From: Breoghania sp.
GTDB lineage: Bacteria; Pseudomonadota; Alphaproteobacteria; Rhizobiales; Stappiaceae
DNA: 64,000 nucleotides
Direction: 5' to 3'
NCBI RefSeq assembly: GCF_030066895.1
Contig: NZ_JASJAV010000004.1
Location: forward strand, 62,001 to 126,000
In this document: piece by piece, positions 1 through 9,249 of the stretch
How the letters are laid out: the number at the start of each line of letters is the position of its first letter
Position numbering within the stretch: the stretch's first letter is position 1
Position numbers and translations under genes: made by a program
Notes under the pieces: generated by a model
What the model saw: the letters and a program-made list of their open reading frames with translations, nothing else
Databases searched by the model: none
Told to the model about the DNA's origin: nothing

Positions 1-1
1 A

Positions 2-571
2 TCTCGTCAGTTCGACAACCCGGCGAACCCGGAATTCCACCGCATGACGACGGCATCCGAGATCCTCAGTGATTTCGCAAGCCGACGGTTCGACTATTTC
101 GTGACCGGCTTCGGGACCAGCGGCACCCTGACTGGCGTCGGCCAGATGCTCAAGACGGTGCGCCCTGATGTGCGGATCGTCACGACTGAGCCGGCGAATA
201 CCGCGATCCTTCAAGACGGGGTCTGGAATATCCACGAAATCCAGGGGCTCGCGCCCAACTTCATGCCGAGCGTCATGGATCGGACCGTGATCGACGAACT
301 GCGCAAGATCGACGATGTGGCCGCAAGGGACATGTCGCGCCGTCTTTCCTCCGAGGAAGGCATCTTTATCGGGATTTCCGCAGGTGCGACCGTTGTCACG
401 GCCCTCGAAGTGGCTGAAACTGCCTCCGAGGGCTCGGTCATTCTCGTGATGATGCCGGATACTGGAGAGCGCTATCTCTCGACTTTCTTTTTCGACAATT
501 TGAACGAGGGTTCGGATGACAAATGGCTCGCAGCGTTCGAATCTGAGCGCTTACTCGAACCGGCAAAGTGA
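2..571 (+). CDS. cysK: Cysteine synthase (O-acetylserine sulfhydrylase), 3' part
   Basis: This is the C-terminal 189 codons of a PLP-dependent cysteine synthase, which makes cysteine from O-acetylserine and sulfide; the 5' part lies before the window. The phosphate-binding loop GFGTSGTLTGVG, the segment EIQGLAPNFMP and the C-terminal DTGERYLST are family hallmarks. The reading frame is clean to its TGA. It ends 15 bases before the metX start, so the two may have been cotranscribed in sulfur amino-acid synthesis. The PLP lysine lies upstream of the window and cannot be checked. Confidence 0.88.
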   Translation, partial: SRQFDNPANPEFHRMTTASEILSDFASRRFDYFVTGFGTSGTLTGVGQMLKTVRPDVRIVTTEPANTAILQDGVWNIHEIQGLAPNFMPSVMDRTVIDELRKIDDVAARDMSRRLSSEEGIFIGISAGATVVTALEVAETASEGSVILVMMPDTGERYLSTFFFDNLNEGSDDKWLAAFESERLLEPAK

Positions 572-586
572 CGGGTGGGTGGTTCG

Positions 587-1763
587 ATGACGGGTTTAAG
601 CTCACCACATCCGACACGTGAGATCGTTCCTGTTTCGACGCATTTTGTGAATTTGCCGGATGGCTTCAAGTTGAAGTGCGGCGGAGAATTACAGCAGGCG
701 CGGATGGCCTATGAGACTTGGGGACGGCTGTCGCCGGCGCGTGACAACGCGGTTCTCATCCTGAGCGGGCTTTCCGCCAGCGCCCATGCGGCCTCGCATG
801 GGCACGACAACACCCCCGGTTGGTGAGAGAAAGTGGTTGACCCGGGCAAGTCGGTTGATACGGACCGGTGGTACGTCATTTGCGTGAATGCGCTCGATTT
901 GCGTGAATGCGCTCGGCGGGTGTTTCGGGTCGACGGGGCCGGCCTCGATCAACCCGGAGACGAGTCGAGAATATCGGCTCGATTTCCCCGATCTCAGCAT
1001 TGAGGACATTGTCGATGCTGCGGCGATCGTTCTGCATGTGTTGGGGGGCGAGCAGCTTCCTGTCTGGTCGATGCCTCGATGGGGGGAGGGGTGAGTGCGC
1101 TGTCGCTGCTCAGTCGCCATCCCGATTGTGCGCGCAGTCATATCAACATTTCGGGTGCTGCTCATGCGACAACCTTTGCGATCGCGTTGCGATCGCTTCA
1201 ACGTCAGGCAATCTGTCGTGATCCGGGGTGGCGACGAGGCAGGTACACGGATCTGCTCGATCTGCGCAACGGTATGGCCATGGCACGAATGTTGGGCACG
1301 CTGAGCTACCGGTCGGCCGATGAGTTCCAGTTGCGGTTCGGACGCGATTCTGCCGGTGAATGGGATACCTGGGAACAAACCGGCGAGTTCTGCGACCCGG
1401 AATTCATGATCGAAAGCTACCTTCGGCATCAGGCGAACGGGTTCGTCGACTCCTACGATCCCAATTTGTTATCTCTATCTCAGTCGGGCGCTTGATCGTT
1501 TCGATCTAAGCGAGGCTGTGGTCGAAGATCTCGATCTCGCATTGTCGTGCATCCGGTTGCAGAACGCCCTTGTCATCGGGGTGGAGTCGGACTTGCTGTT
1601 TCCGATTTCGCAGCAACAGGCCATTGCGGATGGTCTGAACCTCGGCAACGTGGATGCCGAGATGGTTCGCCTGACTGCAATCCAGGGACACGACACGTTT
1701 CTCGTCGCCCTCGAGGGCGTTGGGCGGCCAATCAGGCAGTTTCTCGCATCCGTCGACGGCTAA
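587..1763 (+). pseudogene. metX: Homoserine O-acetyltransferase, broken in four places
   Basis: The joined pieces read as MetX, the alpha/beta-hydrolase acyltransferase that activates homoserine for methionine synthesis. Visible landmarks are [16 protein letters not shown], the nucleophile elbow DASMGGG and the late catalytic GHDTFL. Four lesions break it: TGG to TGA at 824-826 (a GWW motif reads GW-stop), an exact 19-bp tandem duplication at 878-915 (+1 frame), a one-base loss near 1065 before the nucleophile elbow (VLVDASM reads VWSMPR), and an extra T near 1468 in a T run. No full-length product is possible. Methionine would have to come from another route or from uptake. The family assignment is firm; whether every lesion is real depends on read quality. 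Confidence 0.85.
878..915. repeat. Exact 19-bp tandem duplication inside metX
   Basis: The unit atttgcgtgaatgcgctcg occurs twice with no gap and no mismatch. Removing one copy restores the conserved [13 protein letters not shown] reading, so the second copy is the derived state. Nineteen is not a multiple of three and shifts the frame. Confidence 0.95.
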
Positions 1764-1910
1764 CTCTGCCGTCCAGATCGCCGGGCGGCCGACGAGATAC
1801 CGCAGCACCACATCCGTGAGCAGCAGAACGAAGACGGCGAAAATGGCCACCGAGGCCCATTTGCCGACCCAGAGGTTCAATCGGGTGATGGCCCGAGCGA
1901 CAGGCAGCAT
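1764..1910 (-). pseudogene. TRAP transporter small subunit (DctQ), N-terminal remnant
   Basis: About 49 residues match the start of a DctQ membrane subunit: a short cytoplasmic end, one hydrophobic segment (FAVFVLLLTDVVLRYL) and the WTAELA element near the start of the next helix. The frame then runs into the antisense of the metX 3' end, so the remaining two thirds of the protein are absent. It lies just downstream of an intact TRAP binding-protein gene, its expected partner. The matching DctM is missing too, so a deletion seems to have joined this locus to metX. Confidence 0.7.
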
Positions 1911-1992
1911 ACAGGAACACCGGATGGTTCATGACGAGCAGACCGGAGCGCGGGCGCGCCCCAAGATCTCTTGCCATCTGTTTGGAAGGTGT

Positions 1993-2020
1993 GGCCGGCG
2001 CAACGAGAGATGCGCCGGCC
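1993..2020 (-). terminator. Perfect hairpin after the Tat-type TRAP binding protein
   Basis: Ten-base arms ggccggcgca / tgcgccggcc flank an 8-base loop, starting 17 bases past the stop codon of the upstream minus-strand gene. There is no clear U tract, so it may be a processing or stability hairpin of the kind often found between a periplasmic binding protein gene and its membrane partners. Confidence 0.55.
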
Positions 2021-2036
2021 TGCTCTTCGACGCCGC

Positions 2037-3077
2037 TCAGGCGTAGCCGAGATCGGCCATCAGGCCCTTGTAGACATCAGCCGCCTGGGCAGCGCGCTCG
2101 CCCTTTTCGGCTTCCGTGTCGAGGATCTCCGTCGAGGCCTTGGTCAGAACGGACAGGACGTCGTCGGGAAGTTCGATCACTTTGATCCCGTTTTCCTCGA
2201 TCCCTTGCGACAGAGCGACGGCCTCGGCGTGGACGTATTCGACCGAGCGCGCGAAGAACCGCATCTCGATCGCGTCGATGAGCGCGGTGCGCATGTTGTC
2301 GTCGAGGCCTTCCAGCGCATCGAGATTGATGATGTAGGCGTCGGTCGTCTGCGCAAGCGGAGGTTTGACGTGGTACTTGCAGACTTCCCACAGCGACATG
2401 GATTTCGCCCCGACTGCAGCGCCCCAGTGGGCGCCGTCCACGGTGCCGAAGCTGAGCGCCTGATAGAGTTCCGATCCGGGGATGTATTGCGGGGCGGCGC
2501 CCGCGCGGGCCAGATAGTCGAGCATCGTGCCAGATGAGCGAAGATTCAGGCCGCGGAAGTCGTCGGCATTCTCGATTTTCTTGACGGTCAGTTCGGTCGG
2601 CAGGACCTTTTCCGCCATGATCCGCACGCCCTTGGGGGCGAGGTCCTCGTTCACCAGCGCCTCGATGCAAAGGTTCTTCACCGCGTGCTGCATTTCCCAG
2701 CTTTGGCGCAAGGTGCCCGGAATGCCGTACATGAAGGACGCGGCTTGCGCGTCGTCCTGTATGTAGGAGGGGCTGATGCTTCCCATGGGAAGAACGCCGC
2801 GGTGCACGAGGTCGTAGATCCCTGAGCCCTTGGCGAACTCACCGGCGCCGAAGAGTTCCAGCTTGAAGGCGCCGTCGGTGCGCTTGTCGACTTCTGCCGC
2901 CAATACGCCGAGGCTCTTGGTGAACGAACTGGAGGCCTTCGGCCAGTGCGACTGCACCCGCCAGGTGACGGTTCCCTTCGCTAATTCCTTTCCAATGAAC
3001 GCGGGGGCGGCCAATGCGGCGATCTCCGTTCCGCGCAACATCGAGCGCCTGTTCAGGCCTTTTGCGATTCCCGTCAC
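2037..3077 (-). CDS. TRAP transporter solute-binding protein (DctP family), Tat-exported
   Basis: A 346-residue periplasmic binding protein for a TRAP carboxylate transporter. The GTG start is chosen because a Shine-Dalgarno-like agaagga precedes it and it places a twin-arginine signal (NRRSMLRG followed by a short hydrophobic stretch) at the N-terminus; a longer open frame upstream has no family similarity. The body carries DctP features such as ELFGAGEF, the conserved GLNLRSSG region, and ALSFGTVDGAHWG in the hinge. It is intact, but its own DctQ is truncated and no DctM follows, so it is an orphan unless it feeds another transporter. The ligand is unknown. Confidence 0.82.
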   Translation of the reverse strand: MTGIAKGLNRRSMLRGTEIAALAAPAFIGKELAKGTVTWRVQSHWPKASSSFTKSLGVLAAEVDKRTDGAFKLELFGAGEFAKGSGIYDLVHRGVLPMGSISPSYIQDDAQAASFMYGIPGTLRQSWEMQHAVKNLCIEALVNEDLAPKGVRIMAEKVLPTELTVKKIENADDFRGLNLRSSGTMLDYLARAGAAPQYIPGSELYQALSFGTVDGAHWGAAVGAKSMSLWEVCKYHVKPPLAQTTDAYIINLDALEGLDDNMRTALIDAIEMRFFARSVEYVHAEAVALSQGIEENGIKVIELPDDVLSVLTKASTEILDTEAEKGERAAQAADVYKGLMADLGYA

Positions 3078-3272
3078 GTTGTCCTTCTTCTCGCGACATC
3101 GCTGATGTCCGCGAAGAGCGCGCCGTTCCGGCTTTCTGCATCTTCGCTGGGCACAACGGTAACACATGTCAGGGATGGTCGAAACACTTAACATGCATTT
3201 GAAACGCAACAAGCCGCCCCGGCGATCTGCGAGGGTGGCTTGCGAACTATGGCTCCGACTTTTGGGGGGCGC

Positions 3273-4557
3273 TTACAGAAGGTTCGGCAGTAAGCTGACG
3301 ACTTTGGGGACGACCGCCAGGAAGTAGACGAAGCACAGCATGATCACGAAGAAGGGGAAGGCTGCGCGAACGACCGAAGAAAGCGGCCGGTCCGTCAATC
3401 CCTGCAACACGAACAGGTTCATGCCCACCGGAGGCGAGATCTGCGCCAGTTCCACCATCAGGATCAGGAACACGCCGAGCCAGATCTTGTCGTACCCAGC
3501 GTGCACCACCAGAGGCATGACGATCGGGATCGTCATCACGATGATCGACATGCCTTCCAGGAAGCTGCCGAGCACGATGTGGACGACCATCAGCAGTGCG
3601 ATCAGCCCAAGCGGCGGCAGGTTGAGACCGTTGATGAAGGCGGACACGGCCTGCGGCATACCGAGGAAGCCGATTGCCGAGGCGAGGAAGCTCGCCGTCG
3701 CAATGATCAGGCCGAGCATGGAAATGGTGCGAGCCGTTCCAACAGTCGCGTCCTTCAGGAAGCTCCAGGTGAGCGAGCGCTCGATTGCCATCAGCACGAT
3801 GGTGACGACGACGGCAACCGCGGCAGCCTCCGTCGGGCTGGCGATGCCGCCATACATAGAGCCGAGGATCGATCCGATCAGGATCAGGAAGGGCAGCAGG
3901 CTCGGCATGCCCTGAAGATGTTCGCGCCAGATGTTCGAATTGTCGCCGGTTGCAGCGGGCACGCGCGTCGGCTTCACCTTCGCCAGAACGGCGATGAAGG
4001 TCATGAAGCAGGCGGTCAGCAGAAACCCCGGTACGATACCGGCGGTAAACAGCTTGAGCACGGAGGTCTGGGACATCACGCCGTAGACGATCATGACGAT
4101 CGAGGGCGGGATCAGGAACCCGAGTGTACCGGCACCGGCCAGCGTGCCGACGGTCGTAGCCGCGACCGTCCAGTTCCGAAATCGTGATGTGGCCGACGGA
4201 GCTTGTCGTGGCTGCGGAGGACACGGAAAAAAGAGCGAAGAACGCGTAAGCCAGAATGTTGGTGTGGAGCAACGAGCCCGGCAATCGACGCACCCAGGGT
4301 TCGAGTGCGGAGAACAGATCGTTGATGAAGGAGGAGCGGAACAGCAGCTCGGCCATCAGGATGAATAGCGGCAGGGCCAGCAGTTCCGCCGAGGAGACGC
4401 CGTCCCAGATGGCTTGAGCCAGCAGCTTCTCGACCGGAATGGAGCGGAACAGCTCAAGGGAGAAGATGCCGACACCCATCAGCCCGAGCGCAACCCATGC
4501 GCCGGAGGCGAGAATGACAAGCAGAGAAGTGAGGGCCACGATTGAAGGAAGGGACAT
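3273..4557 (-). pseudogene. TRAP transporter large permease (DctM), frameshifted
   Basis: The first ~135 residues read as a DctM N-terminus with several membrane helices, ending in SSVGHITISELDGRGYDRR. The next ~290 residues continue as DctM in another frame (GTLAGAGTLGFLIPPSIVMIV onward) to a TAA. The break is near 4160, in a very conserved stretch, and a few bases seem to be missing. Both halves have the repeated hydrophobic segments of a 12-helix permease. It lies directly downstream of an intact DctQ, with 8 bases between. Without this subunit the cassette cannot transport. Confidence 0.83.
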
Positions 4558-4565
4558 ACGATAAT

Positions 4566-5084
4566 TCAGTCCATGATGGGCGCGTTGTCGCCTTCATGCG
4601 AACTATCGAGTTCGACTGGTCCTCCCATGACCAAGTGAACGAGCCGCAAGGCAATCTGAACAGTGAGAAGAAGAGACCCGAACGCGATGAAAGCTGCCGG
4701 ATAAACCAGCGTAATATCTGTAGTGGGCCTGGAGGTGTGGCCGGTGGCGTAGTAGCCCCAGGCCAACTGCAAGAGCGCGTTTGTCACGTAAGCCAAGATC
4801 ACGAGGTTGATCAGCGTGGCGAGCCACTCGAAGATGCCGGGCAGAACCCCGCGCGGCAGCGTCACCCGGATATGGCCGCCGGTGCGCAACGTCCAGGCCG
4901 CGCCAAGGAAGATCGCGGACATGTGCAGGTAGACGGAAACTTCCCAGACGAAGGAAAGGTTCACGTCAAAGATATTGCGCAACACGATCTCGGTGCAGAC
5001 CAGCAACGCGATGCCAAACACCACGGCCCCCGACAGAAACGCAAGAACTCTGGACAGCCGGTCAATCAGATTAAGAAACGGCAT
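4566..5084 (-). CDS. TRAP transporter small permease (DctQ)
   Basis: A 172-residue protein with four predicted membrane helices (around residues 15-35, 50-68, 88-110 and 128-150), normal in length for DctQ. The family feature FVWEVSVYLHMSAIFLGAAW, with its Trp-Glu pair, lies at the start of helix 2. It is flanked by a dctP upstream and dctM downstream, the classic dctPQM order, but both neighbours are frameshifted. This gene is clean and may be an as yet unmutated member of a dead operon. Confidence 0.85.
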   Translation of the reverse strand: MPFLNLIDRLSRVLAFLSGAVVFGIALLVCTEIVLRNIFDVNLSFVWEVSVYLHMSAIFLGAAWTLRTGGHIRVTLPRGVLPGIFEWLATLINLVILAYVTNALLQLAWGYYATGHTSRPTTDITLVYPAAFIAFGSLLLTVQIALRLVHLVMGGPVELDSSHEGDNAPIMD

Positions 5085-5171
5085 TGGGCTCGTCTTCCTT
5101 ATCGGTCTCTCAGGTTGTGGTTACAAAAACGCGGCCCGCGCGAAATCAATTCACCCGGGCTGCGCGCGTTG

Positions 5172-6150
5172 TTATTCCGGCTTGAAGCCTTCGACGATCG
5201 CCTTCGCATCGGCGCCCATCTTGTCGAGAGTAGCCTTGCGCAGCGGTGCGGCGCGGTCGGCAAGCTCCTTGCGAAGCTCGTCGGAGATCGGAGCGAGCGT
5301 GATGCCATGGCTCCTTAAGGGTCGCCATGTTCTTGGCGTCCTCGTCCTGCACTGCCTGCCAGAAGCTCGGCTCAAGCTTGGAAGCGAGATCCGTGATGGC
5401 CTTCTGGTCCTTTTTGCTGAGTGCGTTCCAGCGATCGAGGTTGACCGTCATCGCATTCATGTTCCAAGTATGACGGGTCGGGTATCCGTATTTGATGAAT
5501 TCCCAGAAGGATCCGTCGACGGCGGACGGCGAAGACGTTGCAACCGCGTCGATGACACCGGCAGCCAGGGAGGGGATGACTTCGCCCCAGGGCAGCTGCA
5601 CGGGCGTCATGCCGGCAGAGGCAAACACGTCGGTGGAGGCACGGTCGTAGGAGCGGATCTTGATGCCGGACAGAGACTTGAGGTCGGTGACCTCGGTCTT
5701 GGTCCAGATCTGCTGCTGCGGCCACAGGATCGTGTAGAGAAGCTTCTGGTTGTTCTTTTCCATCAGCTTTTCAAGCGTCGGGTGGAAGTAGTCGTTGAAC
5801 TGCTTCAGCTCGCCGAACGAACCGAGGAAGTAGGGCAGGGACGTCATGCCCAGAAGCGGTTCGGTGCCTACCTGCTGGTTGAGCAGCATGTTGCCGATGG
5901 GCACAAGCCTGTCGCCGACCGTCGACAGCATTTCCGGCCCCTTGAAACCGAGCGACCAACCGGTATGCAGCGTGATCTCCACGCGGCTGTCGGTTGCCGT
6001 CTTGACTTCGTCGGCGAATTTCTGAGCGCTGACGCTGATATAGTTCGTGTCCGGCCAGGAGAGCGGGAGATCCCAGTTTTCAGCCTGGGCTGCACTCGAA
6101 ATCATGGCGACGGACAAAACAGCCAAGGCCACAGTGGCAGTTTTAAACAT
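5172..6150 (-). pseudogene. TRAP transporter solute-binding protein (DctP family), late frameshift
   Basis: The start gives a Sec signal peptide with an AQA cleavage site, followed by a DctP-type body (SWPDTNYISVSAQKFADEV; LGFKGPEML; GVIDAVATS). The frame is clean for about 280 residues and then shifts near 5305. The correct C-terminus (SDELRKELADRA to EGFKPE) continues in another frame to a TAA. A one-base change in the codons around LKE-SHGITLAPI accounts for it. The product would lose the last ~45 native residues, which form part of the C-terminal lobe. It heads the dctPQM set with the next two genes on the same strand. Confidence 0.8.
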
Positions 6151-6186
6151 GTCGAAAAGCTTGGGGTACTGCCTATTGCGGGCCGA

Positions 6187-6949
6187 TCACTCGGCGTAGG
6201 GCGCGATCGTGCAGCCAGCGTCGGTAGTGCCGGCGCGAATGGCGTGGGCCAGTTCAAGGGCCCCGGCCGTATCGCTGTGGACCAGAATGGAATCGACGGG
6301 GATCTTCATTTCCTCGCCCGTGACCGTCTTCAGGTGGCCGCTCGACAGGACCTCCGCGACCCGGCGACGGACGGCGTCGGGCTCATCGATGACAGCGCCC
6401 GGCACGCCGCGCGGTGCCAGCCGTCCTGGCGCCGTATAGCCGCGATCGGCGAGGAACGACCAGATGACGGTCAATCCCTAACGTTCGGCCTCGCGCGAGG
6501 CTTCCGTATCCGGCAGGCCAAAATGAATTTCAGGTTGGCATCAAACGCCTTGATCGCGCCGATGAGGGTCTTTGCGACATCGACATCGGCAAAAGATAGG
6601 TTGCCGAGCGCGCCGTGGAAATTGGCATGGGTCAGCCGGGCGCCCCGGTGGGCTGCAATCGCAGAAAGCGTGCCGAGCTGGGCGATCACCATCAGTTCCA
6701 GATCTTTCAATGACATCTGGAATTTCCGCCGTCCGAAGCCCGCCTTGTCCGGATAGCCGATATGGGCCCTATCCTGACGGCGTTCTCGCTTGCCAGGGTC
6801 AGGGTGCGATCCATGGTGGCGGGATCACCGGCATAGCCGCTGGTTGTCATATTTGACGATTTTACCAGCGGCATGAGAGCCGCATCGTCGGCGATGACAT
6901 AGGGACCGAAGCCTTCTCCCAGGTCGGAATTGACGTCGATGGTTTTCAT
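6187..6949 (-). pseudogene. pxpA: 5-oxoprolinase subunit A (LamB/YcsF family), broken
   Basis: Three frame pieces assemble into a PxpA-like protein: NSDLGEGFG at the N-terminus, GDPATMDRTL, LTHANFHGALGN in the middle and ILVHSDTAGALELA at the end. Lesions: a one-base shift near 6767 (native reading resumes at GYPDKAGFGRR), a second shift near 6515, and an in-frame TAG at 6478-6480 just before GLTVIWSFLADRGY. The usual CGFHAGDP motif reads TSGYAGDP, so a conserved His is also gone. PxpA works with PxpB and PxpC in ATP-driven ring opening of 5-oxoproline; both follow in the cluster. The substrate of this copy is not proven. Confidence 0.82.
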
Positions 6950-6997
6950 TCGATTTGTTCTTCTCAGTGAAAGGACCAGTTGGAACTGGAAAATCGT

Positions 6998-7944
6998 TTA
7001 TCGGGAGATCGACAGGATCAGGTGTTCTTCCTTGGCGTCGGCTGCACGGGCTTCACGGAGCGTGCAGGGCGTGAAGCGTATCGTCTCGCCGAGAGGGACC
7101 TGCGCCAGGCGGTGCCGATCGACCTCGATGACGACGCCGAGCTTCGGATAGCCGCCGCACGTATTGACCTCCTGAAGCTGGACGACGGGGAGGCCGGAGG
7201 GCGGGGAAGCCGGATCGTTCCGGGAAGGATCCCGTGCGACAGCAGTTCGCGGCGCTCACGTGGGACCAGTTGCGACCCTTCAAGGCGGCATCCGTTGCGG
7301 TTGCTGTAGAAGGAAACGATCCAATCGGTTTCGGTGAAGAGCCGCTGATTGGCCTCGTCGTAGTCGTCCCATTCCGCGGTCGGAATGAAGCGGAGAACGC
7401 GTCCGCTTTCGTCTGTGGCGAAGAGCTCCGGATGAAATTCCGGGGTGACGCCGATACCGTCGATGGCGGCGCAGAGACGCGGACGCAGGACCTGCAAAAG
7501 GTCTCCCGCCTGCAGCATGCGTCCCTCAAGGCCGCTGAAGCGTCCCTTCAGATCGCAGGTGCGGGCTCCCATCACCAAGGGGACGTCGACACCGCCGCCC
7601 ACGGCGATATAGATGCGCATGCCCTTTTTGGACATGCCTGCACGCACGCGGCTGCCCTTGCGGATCGTTTGTGCCCACCAGTTCGGGACCTGGACGTCAT
7701 CGACGAAAACGTCGGCCTCGGCACCAGCGATTGCGATGTCGATGTCTTCGGTGAACCGCAGTTCGAAATCGCCGAACGTGAATTCCAGTCTAGCTGAGTC
7801 GTCATCATTGCCGATCATGCGGTTGGCGATCCGCAGCGAGCGCGTATCCATCGCTCCGGCAGAACCGACGCCGATGCTGCGATAGCCGCCGCGGCCGAGA
7901 TCCTGGATGCTGGCCATGGGGCCGGGATTGATGACTTCAATCAA
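6998..7944 (-). pseudogene. pxpC: 5-oxoprolinase subunit C (KipA / biotin-dependent carboxyltransferase-like), frameshifted
   Basis: It begins with a TTG codon that overlaps the stop of pxpB by four bases (TTGA), a usual arrangement for this pair. IEVINPGPMASIQDLGR at the N-terminus, GSAGAMD and GGGVDVPLVMGAR are typical of the KipA family. The frame breaks near 7205, after LLSHGILPGTI. The native C-terminus (GLPVVQLQE, NTCGGYPKLG, TPCTLREA) continues in another frame to a TAA. The break removes about 70 residues that include conserved cyclophilin-like fold elements. Confidence 0.83.
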
Positions 7945-8567
7945 CTCAACACCTCCACGGGACAGAAGCGGATGCGGTCGCCCGGCGCGATCAGCGACGG
8001 GGTCTCGGAATCGGGATCGAAAAAGCTGAGTTCGGTATGGCCGATGATGTGCCAACCGGAAGGCGAGGTGCGCGACAGGACGCCCGCCTGCGCCCCGCCG
8101 ATGATGATGCTGCCTGCAACGACGCTCAGGCGCGGCGTCTTGCGGCGCGGCGTGGCGAGGCCCGGCTGACTTCCCAAAGCGAAGACCGTGTATTCGGGAG
8201 CGGAATGGATATCGACGACCTCGCGGATCGTCAGGTCGCGTCCGGCCGCGATATCGGCGAGAGCCTCGCCCATCTCTCCGCCGTAGGAGACGGGAACCTC
8301 GATCAACCGACTGGGCTCGTCCAGAGGCTGAACTTCGTCCCACATACGGGCAAGCGTCGGCTCGAAAGCCTCGACGACCTGCTTGTCGTGCAGAATCGTC
8401 AGCACGCTGTGGACGCCCGGCACCGTTTCCTTGACCTCGTCACGTTGGTCGAGCGCGCGGGCAAAGGCCCAGATGTGTCGTTGGACTTCAAGGCTCATCG
8501 GACCGGCGACGTCGAACAACAGCGCCCGTTCTCCGAGATAGGAAATGCGGTGGTCGGGATCACTCAT
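7941..8567 (-). CDS. pxpB: 5-oxoprolinase subunit B (KipI family), open but with an internal gap
   Basis: This 208-residue protein is an allophanate hydrolase subunit 1 / KipI family member: YLGERALLFDV at the N-terminus, VPVSYGGEMG, TPRRKTPR and PSGWHIIGHTEL. The ATG start was preferred over an upstream in-frame codon because it gives the normal family N-terminus. The conserved GSQPGF-YLGG loop seems to be cut: GSQPG runs straight into LATPRR, so roughly 10-11 residues usually present are missing. The gene is therefore open but may not be functional. Its partners pxpC and pxpA are broken. Confidence 0.78.
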   Translation of the reverse strand: MSDPDHRISYLGERALLFDVAGPMSLEVQRHIWAFARALDQRDEVKETVPGVHSVLTILHDKQVVEAFEPTLARMWDEVQPLDEPSRLIEVPVSYGGEMGEALADIAAGRDLTIREVVDIHSAPEYTVFALGSQPGLATPRRKTPRLSVVAGSIIIGGAQAGVLSRTSPSGWHIIGHTELSFFDPDSETPSLIAPGDRIRFCPVEVLS

Positions 8568-8617
8568 GGTGGATTGCTTCGATTGGCGGGTGTGACGCAA
8601 ACGGTCCGCATCATACC

Positions 8618-8657
8618 GTCGAAAATACAATAATGCCGCGCCGTTCCCGGCGCGGCA
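8618..8657 (-). terminator. Rho-independent terminator after the RraA-like gene
   Basis: A perfect 10-bp stem (tgccgcgccg / cggcgcggca, loop of 4) starts 12 bases past the stop of the RraA-like gene and, on the minus strand, is followed by the T-rich run tattattgtatttt. This is the best intrinsic terminator in the left part of the window. It separates the RraA-like gene from pxpB. Confidence 0.85.
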
Positions 8658-8669
8658 CCTTCGTTTGAA

Positions 8670-9230
8670 TTACTTACCGTAGGCGCCCGCGTAGGTGCCG
8701 TTGGCGATTGAGGGCGGGAAGGCGACGATGCCGTCGCAGTCGCCAACAACTATATCGCCCGGTGCGATCACGAGGTCGCCGATGCTCACCGGCTCGTTGA
8801 GCTTGTCCGGGCCGTTCTTGTAGGGCCCGAGATGGCAGGCAGCGCGGGCGAAGATCGGGAAATCGCTTTCCGCCAGCGCATCCGCGTCGCGAATGGCGCC
8901 GTCGAGAACCATGCCGACCGTGCCCTTGGACTGGGAGATCGCGGACATGATCTCGCCGATCAGCGCGCGTTCTTTGTATCCGCCGCCATCGGCGACGACC
9001 ACATCACCTGGCTCGATCTGCTCGAACGCCTTGTAGATGAAGAAGTTGTCACCGGCATTGGTACGAACGGTGCGCGCGCGGCCTGCCATGCGGCCACCCT
9101 TGTGTAAGGGACGCAGGCCGCGCGTGCCGACGGCGCGCTCGAGGTTGTCGCTGATATTGGGGACAGGGCATTCCTTGAAGGCCGCGATCAGGTGGTCAAC
9201 GGTTTCCTTGTCGGGGTTGGACGTAGTCAT
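8670..9230 (-). CDS. RraA-like family protein (4-hydroxy-4-methyl-2-oxoglutarate aldolase-like)
   Basis: A 186-residue RraA/HMG-aldolase family protein: DVVVADGGG, ALIGEIMS, the metal and substrate region GMVLDGAIRDAD, and GDIVVGDCDGIVAFP. Family members include divalent-metal aldolases and the RNase E regulator RraA; dedicated aldolases share the G-x-R-D feature seen here. It ends soon after the GDCDG motif and seems about 20 residues shorter at the C-terminus than many relatives. It sits with a dying pxp/TRAP cluster and ends in a strong terminator, so a role in organic-acid breakdown is an inference. Confidence 0.78.
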   Translation of the reverse strand: MTTSNPDKETVDHLIAAFKECPVPNISDNLERAVGTRGLRPLHKGGRMAGRARTVRTNAGDNFFIYKAFEQIEPGDVVVADGGGYKERALIGEIMSAISQSKGTVGMVLDGAIRDADALAESDFPIFARAACHLGPYKNGPDKLNEPVSIGDLVIAPGDIVVGDCDGIVAFPPSIANGTYAGAYGK

Positions 9231-9249
9231 CTGACTGGCTTTCTGAATT

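Noticed and set aside
571..586. SAM riboswitch before metX
   Set aside because: Only 15 bases separate cysK and metX, too short for any SAM riboswitch class.
4975..6756. 593-codon plus-strand open frame opposite the TRAP and pxpA genes
   Set aside because: Antisense to recognisable TRAP and PxpA segments; composition typical of a shadow frame.
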